Source: Megamerina dolium
Lineage: Eukaryota > Arthropoda > Insecta > Diptera > Megamerinidae
DNA: 64,000 nucleotides
Direction: 5' to 3'
Assembly (NCBI GenBank): GCA_963854835.1
Contig: OY978528.1
Location: forward strand, 6,852,242-6,916,241
Shown: piece by piece, positions 45,400-58,764 of the stretch
How the letters are laid out: each line of letters opens with the position of its first letter
Numbering within the stretch: the first letter of the stretch is position 1
Made by a program: the position numbers and the translations under genes
The notes under the pieces: generated by a model
Told to the model about the DNA's origin: nothing
Databases searched by the model: none
Seen by the model: only the letters and a program-made list of their open reading frames with translations

Positions 45400-47370
45400 A
45401 CCAATCACTCTCACATCACCATTTATTTCAAAAGCATTCATATAATCCAACTTTTATTGTTATTAGTATTATTGCTGTTCTCTTAAGTTTTTTTTTCCGT
45501 AAAACATTTCACGCTAAAAACTTTTTCGAATAAAGCTGAGAAGGGTTCATCCCATAAACATATTCTTATACACTCCACACAACAGTCACAACAATCATCA
45601 GTGCAATTCCCAAATGTGATGCCGGTTTTCGCTGTGCGTGGTTTTTGGTTTTTTCTTCAGCGCACTTTCCACAAGCAAATTTTCAACAGCAATCTGTAAC
45701 AACAGCATACAAATTCAATTATGCAAAAATGTAATGAAACGTTGTTGGAGGAGATGAGTAACAAAAACGGATTCTCTACGTATACCAAATGCAATGTGAA
45801 AGTGTTGCTCCCATGGTGATAATGCCAAAAAATTAGGTGCTAACAAAACAATTTGCATTTTTAAGTTAATTTCATATGAAATCTACTTGCTGCAACTTGC
45901 AATTGTATACAATGCAAACGGTGGAAAGAACGAAAGGATAGAAGGAACAGCAACAGTTATGATTGCTGTCATTAAGCAGTCTTCATATGCCAAAACCAGC
46001 ACCGCTAACACTGAATTTCCTAAATTGCCGTTCTTTCGCTCGATCGTTCGCGTATTTAATTAAACTTTGGCTGTTAAATATTTGCCATCATTTTGCACAC
46101 ACAAATACATACACATACAAATTCAATTTTTGTTCTTCTTCAGTATTATGCGTTTTTCTTTTCGAGTACTCTGACAGTTCAAACTTGATTCCATACGGTT
46201 CAATTCTATTTGCTGATTGCACACCAGTGTGAGCCTTACCGATTGCAGTTCGCAAACAAAAAAAAAAAAGTTATTCCTTCTCAGCTACTGAAAAATTGAG
46301 ATTCTGTTATAGTTGTTCGCATTCGTGTAGAAGTGATTTAAAAATAAACGATAATGAGAGAATGTTTCAGCACAAAAACACTGCTGGAAAGTACTTAACG
46401 AACAAAACTAATTAACGTTACAGATAAAAGTTTTTCCAAAATATTTACAAGCGGTATCTCTCTCTCTTCCCTATATCTCCTACAAATACAATATTTACGT
46501 GACTTTATGATTTTTTGCTAAATGAAAAATATACTCGTGTTTAGTTGGTTGTGATTTTTCTATTCGATCCAAAGCATATGTATATCCTTGCTGTAAGGTG
46601 TAGCACAATACGTTGTTCAATTGATGTTTGTGTCAAGTTGATTATAATAAAATTAAATGTTTTGAAAAGTTACTCAAAAAATGTTTGCCACTTAACTGAA
46701 TTTCATTAGTTCTCGAATGATTTAAAGGAAGCAAATGCGGGAGCATACGAATGGTTCCAGGTAGTAGTAGTAGTAGTAGTAGTAGAGTTTGTAATATTTC
46801 CTATTCCTGATAAGGACTAGTGTTGTGATTACAATTTGTTCTTTTTTTATTTGTGTTTCATGGCAATTATTCATGAAAACTTTTGAAAAGTGTTAATTGT
46901 AAATACCTACTTTAGTTTCTCTTTCGGATGAATTGCTTCGCACTTGAAATTTAAGTTACTCGTCATATAAACTATAGCAATTAAGTGCATATACTATTTA
47001 AGTACTTGTTGAGTAATAAACATCTTTTATCATCTGTCTGAGTTCATGACTCAAAAATTACAAAAGTTTTGAAGTAACTAATATTTTGTAATCATAAATT
47101 AAGTTAAACGTTAAATTAGTTAGATACAAAAGGTTATAAGGTGAGGTTTGTTTCATAATCCGGTAGGGAAGCCCTGACATAAATTTAATGACTTTCATCA
47201 ATTACAAAGGCACATGAAATAAAAAAAAAAAACTCTTGTCCATTAAACGAAATAAATTTTTTTATATATTTCTAGGAATTAAAAGGAATTGGTTTGACTT
47301 AGCCTTACCTGGTATTTTATTCTGAATCTCAGAAAAGTGTTAAAACTTGAAACATTTACGAAATATCACA
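45400..47370. other. AT-rich noncoding stretch
   Basis: No gene is seen. A (GTA)n microsatellite lies at 46761-46785. Frames of 89 residues here lack any recognisable domain. Confidence 0.5.
46761..46785. repeat. (GTA)n microsatellite
   Basis: Eight GTA units are seen directly. Confidence 0.95.
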
Positions 47371-47521
47371 GATTCGCTTCTAAAATACATGATCGGCTCC
47401 CATTAATTTTATCTACTCAACATTTTTTGTTAATATAGTCAGCCCATGACTTTACCCCTTGGAAGAGATTGTGATTTTTATAAAATTTTACACATTACTT
47501 CCATAAGTGCCCCTAATAGCC

Positions 47522-47607
47522 TAGACAGACGGCAGCCTAATTCCGGATTACCGGCGCACTTAATCCGAATAAAATAATAACCTGACAGACGGCAGTATTG
47601 CGGATTA
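47522..47607. repeat. GACAGACGGCAG direct repeat, 60 bp period
   Basis: GACAGACGGCAG...CGGATTA occurs at 47524-47550 and 47584-47607. Between them TTCCGGATTA and TAATCCGAA form an imperfect inverted repeat. Local GC is above the surroundings. Possibly the end of an unidentified transposon. Confidence 0.5.
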
Positions 47608-47929
47608 ACTAAACGCCTGATTGCTGTTTTATTAGATCTGTCCACTAACATTACTATCACTATCAATTTCTGTCATCTATCATTCTCGATATGAGAAAAT
47701 CTACAAGAAGTACGTGAACTGAAAACTATCAGAAACTTGTAAATTGACATTCACCGCTCGTAATTGACAGCTGGATTTATTTGTTTGCCAATAGTTTTCA
47801 TGTTGAAAACTGTTAACAATTGTTGAAAGTTTTTTGTTAGCGAACACACCTAATATTTTGTAAAATGGATGGAGAAAAATTCACAATAGACAATTTTCAG
47901 CAGTGTTGCCATCGCAAATTGCCCTAATC

Positions 47930-48300
47930 CTCATTTATTTTGAAAATTAACTCATAGAGTTTTTACTTTTTAGGAAGGCTCCTCTAAAAAATTTAGAGGA
48001 GCTCCCTGACATTTTACTTCCCTGAGTGCTCCTAGGGGAGTAATATGTTAGACTTACCCCCACTAATTTTAATTAGAACATATTTTTTGTGAACATGCTT
48101 ACTCTCTGTCTTTACTTTTTAGGAAGGCTCCTCTATGAAATCTAGTTAAAAAAAGCTTTAAATCAAAAAATACCATCGTAATTGCCCCTAGATCAGTGAA
48201 ATATGTAACCGTCACTTGTTAATTTTTTAGCTCCAATATTTCGCCAAATATACTTTCGTTATATCTCACTTCTCTGGCGGATATTTTACGAAATTAAAAG
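47930..48300. repeat. Diverged copies of the 150 bp dispersed repeat
   Basis: TTTACTTTTTAGGAAGGCTCCTCTA occurs at about 47964 and 48111 (147 bp apart; quoted as ACTTTTTAGGAAGGCTCC). ACATATTTTTTGTGAACATGC and CCTAGATCAGTGAAATATGTAA recall the GAACATACTTACC and AGAGCATTAAAATGTA words of the blocks at 19-20 kb and 9.4 kb. Confidence 0.6.
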
Positions 48301-48309
48301 GGCGATTCA

Positions 48310-49790
48310 GTTAATTTTGGATTACTTGCCGCGCGAGATCCTTTGTATTATCTGAAAGCAGCTCAGTGAGATTATCTGATAAATGTATAATGCCCATCAA
48401 ATTCACATCAAATTTCTGCTTTTTCTCGCCTCTGCAAATTTTAAATAAAAATATTTTTCTGATATACATGTCATGAACATAAAGGCCGGTGATTTTTTCT
48501 AGACTAAGAAGATTTTTGGTACGATTTCAGTCAAACATATGACAATAGGTGATTTTGGTGAAAATACATAAGTCTTAAAAACGATTTATTTATATTTAAA
48601 AAATAAAAAAAAAAATCAATAAATAAGAAATTAAAATTTGAATTCGAGATACTTCACAGGCATGAGTTTATCACAGGTGAATTTTCATTATGAAATGTTG
48701 AGCCAGCAGATTGGTATGACTAAATTCCATTAACTTCTTTCTTCACATTCCCGTAAATCTCTTCCACAAATTTGAAATGTTAAAATTTCATTAAAAATAC
48801 AGCACATGAAATAAATTAATAATTACTGTTGCCGCAGCGTTTATTAGTTATTATTAAATTAATTACGTTAATTTGCAAATTTTCTTCACGAATAAATATT
48901 TTAAGAAATTCAACAAGCATACAACAACAAAAAACGAATAGAAAGAAAGTACAAAATCCCCCTAATCAAACATCGTGTTATACAAAATGTAAGAAAAGAT
49001 AAGGCAAGACAAATTGACAAGGATATCTAAATACTCTTACTTAATTTGAACAAAACGAACAACAACCCCTGTCATTATTGTGTATTGCTACTTTTACTAT
49101 TTTTTTTTTTTTGGTTAAGAAGGCAAAAAAAAATACAGAAAATGCATTCATTCAAGCAGTAAAAAACTCAATTTTTACATCATTCTGAAGAGCTAGCTAA
49201 ACTAATTATTTGATTAGCCTAGGCATAAATAGTAATCAAGCAAAAAATTGAATTTGAGGGTTAAAGGCATAAATATTTTTGGTAAAACTTTAGGCAAAAT
49301 ATCTGACAACAATAATCAACAAAAAAAAAAAAAAAAAAAAAAAAAGAAAAACGAAAGGAGAAGAAGAAACAACAACAACAACAAAAATAATAAATTAAAT
49401 CAAATCAGTCAACAACTAATGGAAGGATAATGACATTATATATTGCATGCCTGTTTGGTAAATGCAAGAAAAGGGACCAAAAATTGGTTTGTTTGTTTTT
49501 GTTTTGCTTGAAAATATGTAGAAAAAGAAAAATCAAGTTATGAGTACGTATGTGTGAGTAAGAAGGATAATCCTTATGGAATATTGTAATAACAGCAACA
49601 AGAAAAGTCTATACTTACTGAATAGAATAAATCATTGAATTGGAAAAATCTGGACAATATTATTATAAAAATTATGTAATTTCATTACCCGTATTCATTA
49701 TTTATGGGGTTGTTGGCAAAGTTATGACGTATTTTAAGGGTCTGGCAACTTTCGGGAAACTGCATGATGTTGTGAATCAACATCGATCAG
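48310..49790. other. AT-rich noncoding stretch
   Basis: No gene is seen. A poly-A run of about 25 lies at 49321-49345. Confidence 0.5.
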
Positions 49791-49799
49791 TCATTTATA

Positions 49800-50200
49800 T
49801 GGGAGAGTTGAATGCGATACTGTTTGATAGGCTCATAGAAATGGAACGATCTACCATTCAAGTCCATTTTTGAGGAAATATATAAATTATAGTCGAATGG
49901 CGCAGTGTCCACTGAGTATGGTGGATAAGCCAAGCCTTCTCATTCAAACTGCAGTAACTTTTGAAGAGTCACCAAACATGTACAGAGCCTCGCATTGGTG
50001 TAATAAAATACCATGCGTTTGCGATAATTTTTCTACAAGAAGTGAATTCAAACCATCCAATTAATTATAAGGTAATTGGGAATCAATCGTCTTGCTTCGC
50101 GGTAGTAACTCGAAAAACACATTTGCAATCCAATCATATTGAGGGCATAACCTTAATTCCATGCAAGAGCTCTAAGAACAGGTTCGTGGTTCACATATGA
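49800..50200 (-). pseudogene. Mariner-like transposase fossil, minus strand
   Basis: On the minus strand at about 49920-49873 a frame reads PPYSVDTAPFDYNLYIS, the family's HPPYSPDLAPSDYxLF block that holds the last catalytic Asp. Some 30-35 residues before it, HGILLHQCEALY corresponds to the GVxLxHDNARPH block with its Asp lost. Further upstream LDCKC may be the WDWKG block. Frames are broken throughout. The plus-strand frames of 64-79 residues here are shadows. Confidence 0.6.
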
Positions 50201-50209
50201 TATGAGGTG

Positions 50210-52300
50210 CGTATCACAGATGCTGATGTGATTAAAGAGATGTATTTCTTTGACCTCTTCAGGAACCCTAATATCCTAAGATCGATGTGGACGATAGAAC
50301 GATGAAGGTTTGGTGCCACGTGTTGATGGATTTGAATTGCTCAGCCTCGGTTGGTCTTCCCATGCGAATGATATGCATGAATTGAAGTAAATCACTTTTG
50401 GGACTGATGATATTGTAGAGCATCGTCCTTATACAATTTACGGAAGTATCCACATGTCTGCCTTTTGTTTTTTCTTTGGTTTAATTTATGCTGAATGAGG
50501 ATAGTTAAATTCTGCACTTGCTGGTACTGACGATATTGCGATTTCTATCTGATCTCCTTGGGTTCATGTGGGCTAAAGTGGTCATTTTGCTTCCTTATTT
50601 TTAACTTGATGTAAATCCCGAATAACTCGATCGATCAAATCAAAATCAAAGCTTGATCTGCTTGTATAAATCCATCTATTGTAAGATGTGTCATAAAATA
50701 TTTGGTATTCTATTTGTTCTATTTCTAGTCTAATATTGACAAGTAATTTTTAATGTTTTAGTTGAAACGAAAAAAAATAAAATTAGCCTCTAACATTCAG
50801 CGCATTAATAACAATATTTTTCCAACAAATTTGTTCAACGAATATTTTGGCATATTAAAATTAATGATAAAATTCCGTTTAATTTCATACGTTGTCCATC
50901 TTTTCCAATGAAAATCGAAAAAAAGAATATATATATAGAAAAAATGTAATAATCATAAAGAACGTGCAACATATTAAATGAATAAGAATTCATTTTTCAT
51001 TTGATTGATGACTTTTACGCTTAAGCAGCAAATACTTGACATATCCTTCTTCACAAGGAAAAAAAATATATACAGAAATTGTAACAAACAAAAAGCCAAC
51101 AAAATAAAGGACATGCACTCATCATCACCACAAAAAAAAAAAGAAATGGAAAATATAAAACATTAATTATTGATATGTCATTAGAAAATATCATCATAAT
51201 ACAAAGGACAAGAAGGAGGAACACTAAGTATTCGCATGAATTTTGAGGTATCATCATTATCATCATCATAATAACATATCGTACATACATATTGTATCAT
51301 ATTGTTATCGAAAATAAATTCATAATCACAAATAACGTGACTTAGAATGCGTGATATTTGTGTGAGTGTGTGTGTAAGTAGGGGAGAGAAATTTTAACAA
51401 AATACGAATATACTCTTATATCTATAAAAACAACATCCGACATATCAATATCATAGAACAGCAATAATAATAACATAACGACAGTAAAAATGACGCATTA
51501 CTCGAGCTAGCAAATCACATAAATGCTATGAGACTCATTAATTTTTGGGCCACAGACATCATCAGCACACACACACACACACATAAACACGCATATCAAC
51601 AATACTAAGTAGACGACGCGCAACCATTGAAAGTCATTCTTGATTAAGAGCATATTAATTATAGGCATTTCTTAAAGTTATGAGTGTGGAGGGACATCAA
51701 CGATGTCAGGAATATGTAACAACAGCAAACACAACAATCTTTGGTGATTGGTGGTATATTGTAGCGCGTGTCATTTTCAACAGGATATTTTGATAGCATG
51801 CGGCCACAGATTGTATATACAAATACTTTGTCTATATGCCATTTGCGTGTATATGTAATAACTATAAGAATTTTTCTTGTTGGGGAGACCATCATACTTA
51901 CAAAAGGTCGATTGTTGGTCTTACCTACCTTTCTTTGTTTATTTATGAAGTGGTAAATTTCTGTATATGTATTCATGCATTGAAATTGACTTTTTCATAT
52001 TTTTGACACGCAGATTGATTGCCTTTTGTTGTCTTTTCCAATTACAGAGGGGGGCAAATGTACCCAGCCTTACGTAAATATTTTTTTTTTTTTGAGAGAT
52101 TTGAGAAGTAGTCAAGTTTATATTTATTTTATTTATTTTTGTTGTTGTTAATTTGAAACATGGCGCATTTTTCTAATGGATGATGTTGATTGTGTATTCA
52201 AATCATTGAGATGAGATGTCAAAAATTTGTACATTTCTTCTATTCTTGTTGATAAATTGTCTATTTTTATAAATGTAAAATATTTTTAAAATGGAAAATT
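50210..52300. other. AT-rich noncoding stretch
   Basis: No gene is seen. (CA)n lies near 51570-51583 and CAT/ATC runs near 51250-51268. Confidence 0.5.
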
Positions 52301-52732
52301 ACAATTTATGGAAAGAAAAGTTGTTAATATTGCTAAGATTATAATGAAAAAATATTAATAGTTACGCAAGAAATATTTGAATTCAAACTAGAATTATTGT
52401 GCTGAAATGAAATGATTTTTATCAAAGAGGTCGTCAATTTAGATGTACTTTAGAAATATATTAATACTTTCACAAAATTTTGAATTCTTGAAATTTTTGC
52501 CATATATCCTTTTTTTAAAATTTGTCTATTTGTTAATATAAATTGAAAATTATACTTTATAAATCATATATTTGAAATAAAAGTGCACTTTTTGTTCACT
52601 AATGAAATAATTTTTATCAGTAAGAAAATTATTTGACAAAATGTTGAGTTACTAAAATTTTTTTGCAAAGTATCCTTTTAAAATTATATAAAAAATATAG
52701 GAATTATGCAGAAAGAAGATATTTTGTGCAAC

Positions 52733-53045
52733 AAAATACCATTCATGGGTGCATGATTAAATTTCGTTCAGATGATTGTAACCACTTGAATGAAGCTTTG
52801 AAGGTATACAAAAATCGCAAAGTAGTCAATTTAATGATATTCGTCTGCTCGACCCACGCTCCGTCTGTCTCTCCTTCCGTCTGTTTATACATCTGCCTGC
52901 CACCTGACTGCTTTGGGCAGTAACTTGAACAAATATTGAAGTATTTAAATGCAATTTTGCATGAGTTATGTAGAGTTTAATAGTTCAAACGACATTGATA
53001 ATGGGCATGATCTGTCAACTGCCTCGATGCCTTCAAAGGAAACAA
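52733..53045 (+). mobile_element. DINE-1-like element, old degenerate copy 3
   Basis: Alignable by eye with the copies at 5.84 and 28.74 kb: TTTCGTTCAGATGATTGTAACCACTTGAA, a decayed (GTCY)n tract (CCGTCTGTCTCTCC...CCTGCCACCTGACTG), AACTTGAACAAATATTGA and GATAATGGGCATGATCTGTCAA (quoted in pieces). The 5' terminal repeat is barely recognisable and the 3' part with the hairpin is absent. Confidence 0.7.
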
Positions 53046-53049
53046 ACGA

Positions 53050-55385
53050 AAATATGCCTATTGAGTGAGGTTAGATTAGTGTAATCACTCACTCAATGAG
53101 AAAGCTCATGTGCATATTAAAAATATAAAAAAAAAAACATTAACTGCAGCTTCAGCTCTCTAACATGATTTATAGAAGTGTGTTCTTACTCTTTCGACTT
53201 TTTATCACATATCCTTATGATAATGTTTATAGATTTTCACACGAAAATATTAAAAACAATTGCACAAGCACGTATCCTCAGCAATCTTACATTGATTTGC
53301 AGAGCAATTAGCCCCATTAAGCCGCTGTGCCTCAACGGAATCAAAATTGGAGAGATTCTTTTTCATAACAATCAGAGGCAGCTTTCTGACACTCCCAGAG
53401 GATTAATTTGAATGAAATTTCTGTAAAAATAAAATTCAAATATAAAAATATACATAATTAAAAATGTTAAACCATTATATAAAGTGACTTATCATAAAAT
53501 CTTTCTGTTATAAACAATTTTTTTTTTCTGCCTGCAATTTTATGACACGAGCACACCATAAAAGCTAATTTAATTAAAAGAAAATGCAATCAAAATCCTG
53601 TCTTTACTTATTTCTTTTTTTTTTACATCCTCTTTGTTTTTTTTTTTTGTTTTGTCATTTCTCTTGCATTTTATCATTTTTATACAATGCAATGACAAAC
53701 AGCGCAGCGTAACTACTGCTACTGTTGCTATTTTTTATGTGAGCATATTTCGTGCGATAACGTGTAATTTCAATGTGGTTGGAATGTGGTACTCTGTTAC
53801 TGTGTCTATAGTGTATGAGTACTTATATTTATCATAATTTCCCACAAACCCGTGCACACCCAAAGAGGATGATAATATGTAATGTCACAACATTACGTTG
53901 CGTTCAAGTCAAATTGTTGCATGAATGTTGTTTGTATTATGTATGTAGTAATAAGAAAAAATGCATTCAGTTCTTTTTACTTTTACGATACTGATTCGTT
54001 CGTATGCTGTTTCTTTTCCGAAGTCGAAACAATAATAATAATAACCCATTAAAACTATTCATAAAACACACCTTCTTTGCTATTTATGTTCGTTCGTACA
54101 CTACTCATGGAATAAACTGTGAGTGTCATATACAGGAAATATATAATATAATGTTGCCGTTGGTGACATACCGACTGGTGTACGTATGTCAAAGCAGTAG
54201 TAGCATGTAGTTGTAACCGAGTAACGCCTTCTTATTGTTCTCACTGATGGTATGGTTGCTGCTATTGCTGTTACTTTGACAACCAAGCTAAGGATATGTT
54301 GATCCTTATTTCATTTTTTTTTTTATTATTATTTTCCTTCAATTTTTCGCTGTTATTTTGTCATATGTATTATATTATTTTTTTTCTTCGCATATAGTAA
54401 ATTCTCAGGGCGAGCAAGAACAACAATGTAATGCATTGTATGTTATTAATATTAACGCATCTATAAACATACTGTATGAGTCCTTTGGCTTCATAAAAAA
54501 GTCACATTTTTTAATGGTAAAAATTACAAAAAAAAAAGACTACAAAAAAATAGATGAAGAAGAAAAAATAAACAAAGTTTTCTCCACAATAAATCTTCTA
54601 ATAAAAAATCATCAAAAATAATAAAAACTACTTTTACTTGCGTTGCACACATTCATATTACAATATATACATATTCACATTTACAAAATAAACATAAAAT
54701 TGCTTGGGAAATAAGAATTATTATTATCAGACACGTTTTCCGGTGATTGCTGTACTTAAAGACAGTCATATTCCATCACTCAGTCAGTAGTCATTCACTC
54801 ACTCAATTGTAGTAATAGCAATAGTAATCGTGTATACAATACGATGACATATAATACGATGTACATATGTAGTTGCCACAGCTGTGTATGCACATGAGTT
54901 CAATATACAATATAATATACAAGTTGTCATTTTAACGCCCTCTTTTCTTTTCACTACTTTCGTTACTTTCTTTTTTATTCTTTTGATTAAAGCTTCTTAG
55001 TACAAGAGATAGCAAGTAAGTAAGTTATTGTTGTTATCATAAGTATATACATATAATATATAATTTGGTATTTTTATTTCCTCTTTTGACTATTGCCAAT
55101 AATAATAACAACAACAACAACAGTTTCCGTTTTGCCACAATTCACATATTTTTTGGCTTTATTTTTGTTTGTTTTCGCCATAAAAAATCAGTAACGATTT
55201 TTATTAGTTAGCTATTGAAATTGACTTGATGCGCACAATATGCACAAAGTTTCCTACGTTTTTAATGCTTTCTTTAGATTTCTTTACTTCAATTTTTTTA
55301 ATAACACATAAAATTACCGGAATATGCAATTTCAATAAAATTTAGTAATATTGTAATGAAAAGATATTGTAAAATTTCTATATTT
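53050..55385. other. AT-rich noncoding stretch
   Basis: No gene is seen. Poly-T runs lie near 53518-53530 and 53637-53649; CAA/TAA runs are scattered. Confidence 0.5.
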
Positions 55386-55389
55386 TAAG

Positions 55390-56720
55390 TAAATTGCTAA
55401 AAAAGGATATATGAAATGTTGTGAAGCGAATTAAAATTTGACATTTTTATCAATGCACAATGTGAACTATTGAAGAACGCCAACCTTTTAACTATAATTC
55501 AATATCAAACAGCTTATGATTGTTACAGAAATTATGAAATCATTAAAAAAAATGAGTGTTCAAAAAAGGATATATGCGAATATATTTAAAAGATATATTT
55601 ATAATTCTTTATGAAAATGAAGTGTACATTAAAATTATCAACTGTTGCTATATGATTATTTTATGATTTTTTTGTAATTTAAAACAAGAAAATCTGAACA
55701 ACTTTTTTTAAATAATAAAGTTATTAACTTTTATGCTAAATTGCGATTTATTTCAAAAAACTGTAATCATTATACCATTAAAAAGCGAAAAGAAAACTAT
55801 TATGAATCTAGGAAAAAAAAAGGATTCTCATTGAAAGGATATATAGATAAATTTTTCAAAAAGTAATAATTTCAAAAAAAAAAAAATAATAATATAAATT
55901 TCTTCTACAATAAAATTGAATGCTTTTCCTGTATAATGATTTCTTTTAATTGAAAACCAAAATGTATGCCAAAATCTTTTGAAACTTTAAAAAATTAAAT
56001 TTTAATTCCAATTTTCAAATCAATTAATTAAAATTTCAATTCAATTGAATAAAAACTATACTAAAACTTTTATGAACTTATTTGAAAAGACAACTTTTCA
56101 AAAAAGGATATATGAAAAAGTTTTGGAAAAAGTGTAATTTTTTAAAATTTTGTTGGAAGCTAAATTCGACAATAGAATTGTCAACTTTTTACTGGAATTT
56201 CTTGTTATTAAAAACAACGACATATGAGAAATTTGTTTGAAATAAAAAGCAAGAATTGTTTCAAAAATTTCATATCAACAAATGAAATAATAATTATTTA
56301 CTAAATAAAGACATTGTAATAATAAATTAATAATAACTTAAAAACTGATACAACTATTAAGAATTTTGTTGAGAAATAATAAATTTCAAAAAAAGGATAT
56401 ATGGGTAACTTTTTTAAAAAGCGAAATTCTACACATTTTTTTAAAGAAATTAATTCTATAATAGAATAATCTACTTTTCCTCTATGAGTTTTACCAATTT
56501 TGTTGTAATTTATAAAAAGGATATAGGAAAGTTTATGCAAAATTATAAAAAATTGATGAAAAATTATTGAGTTATGAATATTGTTGAAAAAAATGACTCA
56601 AAACAGGATATATGCCAAACATTTTTTCCATAATAGGTTTGTCAAATGTTCCTATATGATTTTTAAGGATTTTCTTGTAATTTAAAACATTGTTATTTCA
56701 AAAATTTATTTTAAATTATA
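55390..56720. repeat. Degenerate AT-rich repeat with GGATATATG boxes
   Basis: AAAAAGGATATATG or close variants occur at 55405, 55568, 55837, 56106, 56395, 56519 and 56606, in one orientation. Between them recur TTTTTTGTAATTTAAAACA, AATAGAATTGTCAACTTTT and TAGAATAATCTACTTTT-like words, with spacings of 269, 269 and 289 bp in the middle part. This looks like an ancient tandem repeat of about 270 bp, now highly diverged. Related words occur at 52500-52680 and 58584. Confidence 0.6.
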
Positions 56721-56724
56721 AAAG

Positions 56725-58560
56725 TATTAACTGTATTATGGCATGATAATTTCTGATTGTTGTACTTCTCATTATTTCTATTAGAAAAAGAAAACTAAAA
56801 CTTTGTACAAATATAAAGTTCATTGTACGTATTATATACGAGTAAGTAAATAAATAATTTTTTTTTACAATTTACAAACAATTTTCGAAAGGAAGTATAT
56901 ACGATACATGCTATACATTTTTATTATTATTATGAAGGTACATAAAAATCTTATAACACATTGCCATCTTATATTCTATTTGTTTTCTTTCCGTCATTCT
57001 TACAGTCTTACATATTCAAAATTAATAACTCTTGCTCATTGCAAATACTACTAGCACTTCTACTGCTAGCAACTACTACTATGTACGTACTAATATTGCT
57101 GCTGCATAGTACAATACTTGCCAATTAACAGCAACATAAAATTGTTTGTATTGCTACTGTTGTTGTTGGTTTATTACGCATTGTACTCGCATATATATGT
57201 GTATGTGTGTGTATAGTACATCAAAACTTAATAGCTAACTATGCACTCATAAGTGCTAAGAGTGATAAAAATATATGAAGAGAGAAAAAAAAAAAAGTAA
57301 AATTTGAAAACAAAAGAGAACATTGCACTTTTACGATAATTCCGTATATCTAAGTAAATGCATTCTATTGTTTTGCTAAATGTCAATACTTAAGTAAACT
57401 ACCCGTAATAAGTTCTGCTTAAGAACATACACATACACACACACACACACACTCACACACCAATGATGACAACTTTAAGAAGAATAGCAAATAATAACTT
57501 TTATGAGCGTATATCCTTTTTGTCAACTTACATGAGTACATATCTCAACTGATATTGTTCTCATTAGCACATTTCATGTATTGTATTTTGTCTGAGTCAC
57601 TCATAAGTAAATGCGCTCAATCAATAATCAACCACAAATTACAAATTTACTTGCGACAATTTTCTTTTCTTAAAATATTTCATGGGGCAGAGGGGTTTCT
57701 GTCACCCTTATTTATATTCCTTTTATCTATTATGATACCTAGTATTTATTTCTTGCATTATATTAGACACAATGCACATTAATTTTTATTTTACGATTAT
57801 TTGCTGCTCACATGCCAGTAGTAGCAATTGCAAAATCCCAAAAATTTGCTCATATTTATCCTTTTGTTTTCTGCCATTCGTCAGAAATATAAATAATTTT
57901 CAATATTTATTTATATATATTTCTTTTTTTTTTGCATGCGCGCCTCCGTGGTTCATTAATTTTCTATGCAGCTACCTCGATTATTATGAACCAGAGTGTG
58001 TGTAGCAATATTTTTATTAGTTTGACAATGTGAAAAAAAAAGGATACATTTAGATTTTGCGGATTTTCATATGTTGCATAAACGTTGTACTCGTATATAC
58101 TTCAGTAGGGGGGTTTCATCTGACTAGCATTCGCATACAAAACCATTGCTGTCACCATAAATTCATTATTTATGATATGCAATCAATGTGAGCGTATGTC
58201 AAACTCATCAAAAATCATCATTCACATCATCGTCATCATCATCATCATCATCACCGTTGTCCTTACCGGTGGCGAACAATATCTAAAATACGACTATATA
58301 TTCGCACATATATATTTTTTTGGATTTTATGTTGCTTCCGTTTCATCATTGGCCTTTATGTTGTTCATTCTAACGATTAGATTGCATATAGTTGCCGGAA
58401 GGTTTGCTTATTTTTATAGTTTTTGCGCATAAGCATACATTCAAATTTTGCAAAAATTATATGAATACAAGGTGTGACAATTGATGAGAAACTTTTTTTG
58501 ATATATTTTATGTATGTTGATAGTATTTTTTTGAAAATAATTTTGAAAAATAATGACAAT
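56725..58560. other. AT-rich noncoding stretch
   Basis: No gene is seen. (CA)n lies near 57432-57452 and a CAT run near 58225-58250. Confidence 0.5.
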
Positions 58561-58760
58561 TAAAATAAAATAATTTAAAAAAAGGATATATGGACAAAGG
58601 CTTGAAAAATATAGATAAATTAAAAAAAAAATTATTTACAACAACAACAAATTTTATTACATAAATTGTAAACTTTTTCTACCTTTATAAAGTCAATAAA
58701 TTTCGTTGAATTTCAATTCTTCAAAGAATACGTCAACCTTTTACTTAAAGAGTCAATCTA
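58560..58760. repeat. Outlying unit of the GGATATATG-box repeat
   Basis: GGATATATGG at 58584, followed by TTGTAAACTTTTTC and AATACGTCAACCTTTTA. The latter matches GAACGCCAACCTTTTAACT near 55476, inside the main array. Confidence 0.45.
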
Positions 58761-58764
58761 AAAA

